Source: CAZYSK01 sp964649415
GTDB lineage: Bacteria > Chloroflexota > Anaerolineae > B4-G1
Direction: 5' to 3'
Assembly (NCBI GenBank): GCA_964649415.1
Contig: CAZYSK010000148.1
Span: 1 to 8,818 of the forward strand
DNA: 8,818 nucleotides
A program made the position numbers and the translations under genes. The notes under the pieces were generated by a model. The model searched no databases, was not told the origin of the DNA, and saw nothing but the letters and a program-made list of their open reading frames with translations. This document shows positions 6,524-8,818 of this stretch, in pieces. Each line of letters begins with the position of its first letter. Within the stretch, counting starts at the first letter, position 1.

Positions 6524-8818
6524 TCATTCCTCCTGTTCTGCCTTACAATCAATGTCTGCTTCGGCAGGCCCCACCCGGTGGTCCGGGCGTGCACTGATCG
6601 TGTGTCCGATGGTGAAGCTAAACGTGGTGCCCACGCCCGGTTCGGATTCACACCAGATGCGCCCGCCGTGACGGCGGACGAGCGTCCGCACGTAGGCCAG
6701 GCCCATCCCGTCCCCCGGCACGTCCTGCTTGCCCGCGCGGCGGAAGGGGGCGAACACCTTGTCTATGTCGTCCTCCGCAATGCCACGCCCGCTGTCGCGC
6801 ACGTGGAAGGCCGTCTCGGCGTACTTGCATTCGGCGGTGATCTTGATCACGCCGGGGCGGTTGGGATCGAGGTACTTGACGGCGTTGTCCAGCAGGTTGC
6901 TCCAAATCTGCTCCATCGCGATGCGGTCGGCGACCACAGCGGGCAACGGGCCCGCTGTGACCTGTGCCTGGCGTTCCTGGAGCTGAGTGGACAGAGCCTG
7001 CAGCGTCGCCTGGACCAGGGCGTCCACATCGACTGCCCGGAGACGGAGTTCCCGCTGGTTCATACGCGATAGCTTCTGGATCGCGTTGACCAGGCGGTCC
7101 AATTCGCTCGCGGAGGCGTCTATGAAGCCCAAGGCTTCGGGGACATCGTGCTCGAGGGCGATGATCGCTTTCTGTTGCTGGTTCGTGTCTAGATGGGGCA
7201 AGGCGCCAACGGTTGCCGAACCGACCACCGCCAGCGCGGCGCGAAGTTCCGCCGTAAACCCCTTCAGGTTGACCAGCGGGCCGCGCAGGTGATGGGAGGC
7301 GACGTAGGTGAACCGCTTGAGTTCCTCGTTGGCCTGTTCCAGTTCGGCAGCGTAGCGCGCCAGCCGTTCCTCCGCTCGCTTGCGCCCGGTGATGTTGAAC
7401 ACAATGCCCCTTAACCCGACTGGCTTGCCATCCCGGACGATGGGCGCGGTGCGCGTGACCACCGGGAACGTGCTGCCGTCCTTTCGTTGGACGGTGTATT
7501 CTGAGCTTGCAGAGCAATTCTCTGTCAGTATCTTAGCAATGCTCTGCCTGGCAGTCTCCCGCTCGGCTGTCACGAACAGGTTGACGCCTTCGAATCCCTG
7601 GTCGAAGTCCTCCTGCGTGTAGCCGGTCATCTTGAAGCCCTGCTGGTTGACGAACGCAAGGATGCCGCGCGCGTCCATTTCGAACACGATCTCGGGGAGC
7701 AGTTCGGCCATCTGACGGAAGCGCTCTTCGCTCTCCCGCAGTGACTCCTCCGTCCGTTTGCGCTCCGCGATCTTTTGCTGAGCCGCGTTGTACAGCCGCG
7801 CGTTTTCGATGGCTACGGCGATCTGGTCGGCCGCTATCTGAAACACCGCCAGGTCATCGTCGCTGAATGCGTCCGGCTCCGTGGTCTGCACGTCCAGCGC
7901 CCCGATAACGCGCCCCCGCGCCCGCAGGGGCAGGGCCATCTCCGAGCGGGTCTGTGGCGGGGGGTCCATTGTTTCTGTCCGTTGGTCGCAGGCCGATACA
8001 CCGCTCACCACGCAGGGCACACCCAGGCTGGTGACACGCCCTATGACGCTGGTCTCGTCCACCCTCAGCCAGAGCCCATCCACCGGCATCTGGCAACTAC
8101 CTTCCCCGGTGGCCGCCCGCAACACGCTCCACTCGCCGCTCTCGTCTACCAGGAACAGCCCCACGTGGTAGAGGCCAAATCGCCGGCGAATCAACTCGAC
8201 GGTCTCGTGGATCAATTGGTCGGTGTCCAGGATGGTCGTCGCTGCGCGGCCGACTTCGGCAGCGGCCTCCAGTTGGATAGAGCGCCGTATCAGGCGCTCA
8301 GCGTGCTCCTTCAGCGCGGCGCGGCTTTCCTGGAGTTGGCGGTTGCTCTCGGTCAAGGCGCGTTCGTTACGCCGGGCACGCTCGTATCCCTCGGCGATGC
8401 TGCGGACGGTGGCGTGCGACAGCAGCGCTGTCGCGCCCAGCGTGGCCAGCACCGTGACGAGATCAATCGGATGGATGGGATTCGTAATGGAGGTGGTGAT
8501 GATCCCATTCTGCTCTGCGTAGAATACGCCGACCGTTGACAAAGCACTCAACAGACTGAAGGAGAACAGGGCCCGCCCCCCCAGCATCAGGCTGACCATC
8601 ACGAGGGTGAAGAAGTAGCCGGTCATAGCTGTATCGCGGATACCGTCGAAGGCGTATATCGGGGCGGTGAAGACCCCCCAGACTGCAAGTGACAGCAATA
8701 TGCCGGTGAGTCGAACGTGTCCCCGGCGCAGGAGATATAGCAGGCCTATGACGATTACGGTCGCGACACCGGAGGCCAGACTGATTATTGGCCCTGAGAC
8801 GCTTGCCCGGACCAGTGT
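6524..8818 (-). CDS. Membrane sensor histidine kinase A (GAF-PAS-DHp-ATPase), 5' partial
   Basis: Probable membrane-bound sensor kinase that senses through GAF and PAS domains and phosphorylates a response regulator not seen here. The frame is open to the right edge, so the true start lies outside; 764 residues are visible (numbered from the edge). Residues 1-145 hold about four hydrophobic helices. Then come a coiled coil (145-185), a GAF domain (about 185-345, ending IAVAIENARLY) and one PAS domain (about 355-480, with FVNQQGFKMTGYT). The DHp helix carries SHHLRGPLVNLKGF, with phosphoacceptor His509. The ATPase domain has the N-box NLLDNAVKY (Asn645), the G1 box RDSGRGI (Asp675) and a G2 box GDGMGLAYV. 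Oddity: the residue after His509 is His rather than Asp/Glu, so autokinase activity may be reduced. A TTG at 8698 could be taken as a start, but coding clearly continues upstream of it with another hydrophobic helix. There is no receiver domain; the protein ends in AEQEE, whose codons form the Shine-Dalgarno site of the next gene. The family call is firm; the signal is unknown. Confidence 0.95.
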   Translation of the reverse strand, partial: TLVRASVSGPIISLASGVATVIVIGLLYLLRRGHVRLTGILLSLAVWGVFTAPIYAFDGIRDTAMTGYFFTLVMVSLMLGGRALFSFSLLSALSTVGVFYAEQNGIITTSITNPIHPIDLVTVLATLGATALLSHATVRSIAEGYERARRNERALTESNRQLQESRAALKEHAERLIRRSIQLEAAAEVGRAATTILDTDQLIHETVELIRRRFGLYHVGLFLVDESGEWSVLRAATGEGSCQMPVDGLWLRVDETSVIGRVTSLGVPCVVSGVSACDQRTETMDPPPQTRSEMALPLRARGRVIGALDVQTTEPDAFSDDDLAVFQIAADQIAVAIENARLYNAAQQKIAERKRTEESLRESEERFRQMAELLPEIVFEMDARGILAFVNQQGFKMTGYTQEDFDQGFEGVNLFVTAERETARQSIAKILTENCSASSEYTVQRKDGSTFPVVTRTAPIVRDGKPVGLRGIVFNITGRKRAEERLARYAAELEQANEELKRFTYVASHHLRGPLVNLKGFTAELRAALAVVGSATVGALPHLDTNQQQKAIIALEHDVPEALGFIDASASELDRLVNAIQKLSRMNQRELRLRAVDVDALVQATLQALSTQLQERQAQVTAGPLPAVVADRIAMEQIWSNLLDNAVKYLDPNRPGVIKITAECKYAETAFHVRDSGRGIAEDDIDKVFAPFRRAGKQDVPGDGMGLAYVRTLVRRHGGRIWCESEPGVGTTFSFTIGHTISARPDHRVGPAEADIDCKAEQEE
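6529..6534 (-). promoter_or_regulatory. Shine-Dalgarno site of kinase B
   Basis: Reads AGGAGG on the minus strand, 9 bases before the ATG at 6519. It lies inside the last codons of kinase A (the AEQEE tail), whose TGA is at 6524-6526. It decides the start of kinase B at 6519 over the GTG at 6651, and it means ribosomes finishing kinase A are delivered directly to this site. Confidence 0.85.
6600..7345 (-). repeat. Duplicated DHp-ATPase module, copy in kinase A
   Basis: Encodes the coiled coil (YAAELEQANEE), extended DHp and ATPase domain of kinase A. It aligns colinearly with 3300-4050 in kinase B, including KYLDPNRPGVI, APFRRAG/TPFRRAG and RRHGGRIWCESEPGVGTTFS. Confidence 0.85.

Noticed and set aside
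6347..7072. A 241-codon plus-strand open frame crossing the A-B junction
   Set aside because: It is antisense to the conserved ATPase end of kinase A and the first helices of kinase B, and shows no domain.
1..8818. CRISPR array, transposon ends or RNA genes
   Set aside because: The repeats present are domain-coding paralogous segments, not short spaced repeats. No terminal inverted repeat, transposase, tRNA or rRNA signature was seen, and almost no non-coding DNA exists.

Overview
The window is close to 100% protein-coding and holds three large sensor histidine kinase genes. All lie on the minus strand, so transcription runs from high to low coordinates. In transcription order they are kinase A (6524-8818, its 5' end beyond the right edge), kinase B (3208-6519, complete, 1103 aa) and kinase C (1-3208, its 3' end beyond the left edge, 1069 aa visible). 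The A-B gap is 4 bases. The B stop and the C start share one base (TGATG). Strong Shine-Dalgarno motifs for B and C sit inside the last codons of the preceding gene. This is the layout of one translationally coupled operon. I see no RNA gene, insertion sequence, CRISPR array, promoter or terminator.

All three proteins have the same plan: an N-terminal multi-helix membrane domain, a coiled-coil linker, a string of PAS and GAF sensor domains, then a DHp (phosphoacceptor) and ATPase module. A is membrane domain-GAF-PAS-DHp-ATPase. B is 7TM-PAS-PAS-GAF-PAS-DHp-ATPase. C is 7TM-PAS-GAF-PAS-GAF-PAS-DHp, then the edge. None of the visible parts carries a receiver or DNA-binding domain, so any partner response regulator lies outside the window or elsewhere in the genome.

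The genes are paralogues related piecewise. B and C share their 7TM+PAS1 front and one GAF domain, while A and B share their DHp-ATPase end. Exact DNA matches of 36 and 30 bases link B and C. The shared DHp has an unusually long helical stretch between its H-box and the following LSR motif. In kinase A the acidic residue after the phosphoacceptor histidine is replaced by a second histidine (SHHLRGPL), which may weaken its autokinase activity and hints that the kinases could act together rather than independently.

The DNA is GC-rich, with GC-rich third codon positions, which produces long stop-free shadow frames on the opposite strand. Giant PAS/GAF kinases of this style, especially the GAF and membrane domain of kinase A, resemble those common in Chloroflexota (Anaerolineae-like bacteria). 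This assignment is an inference from protein style only.
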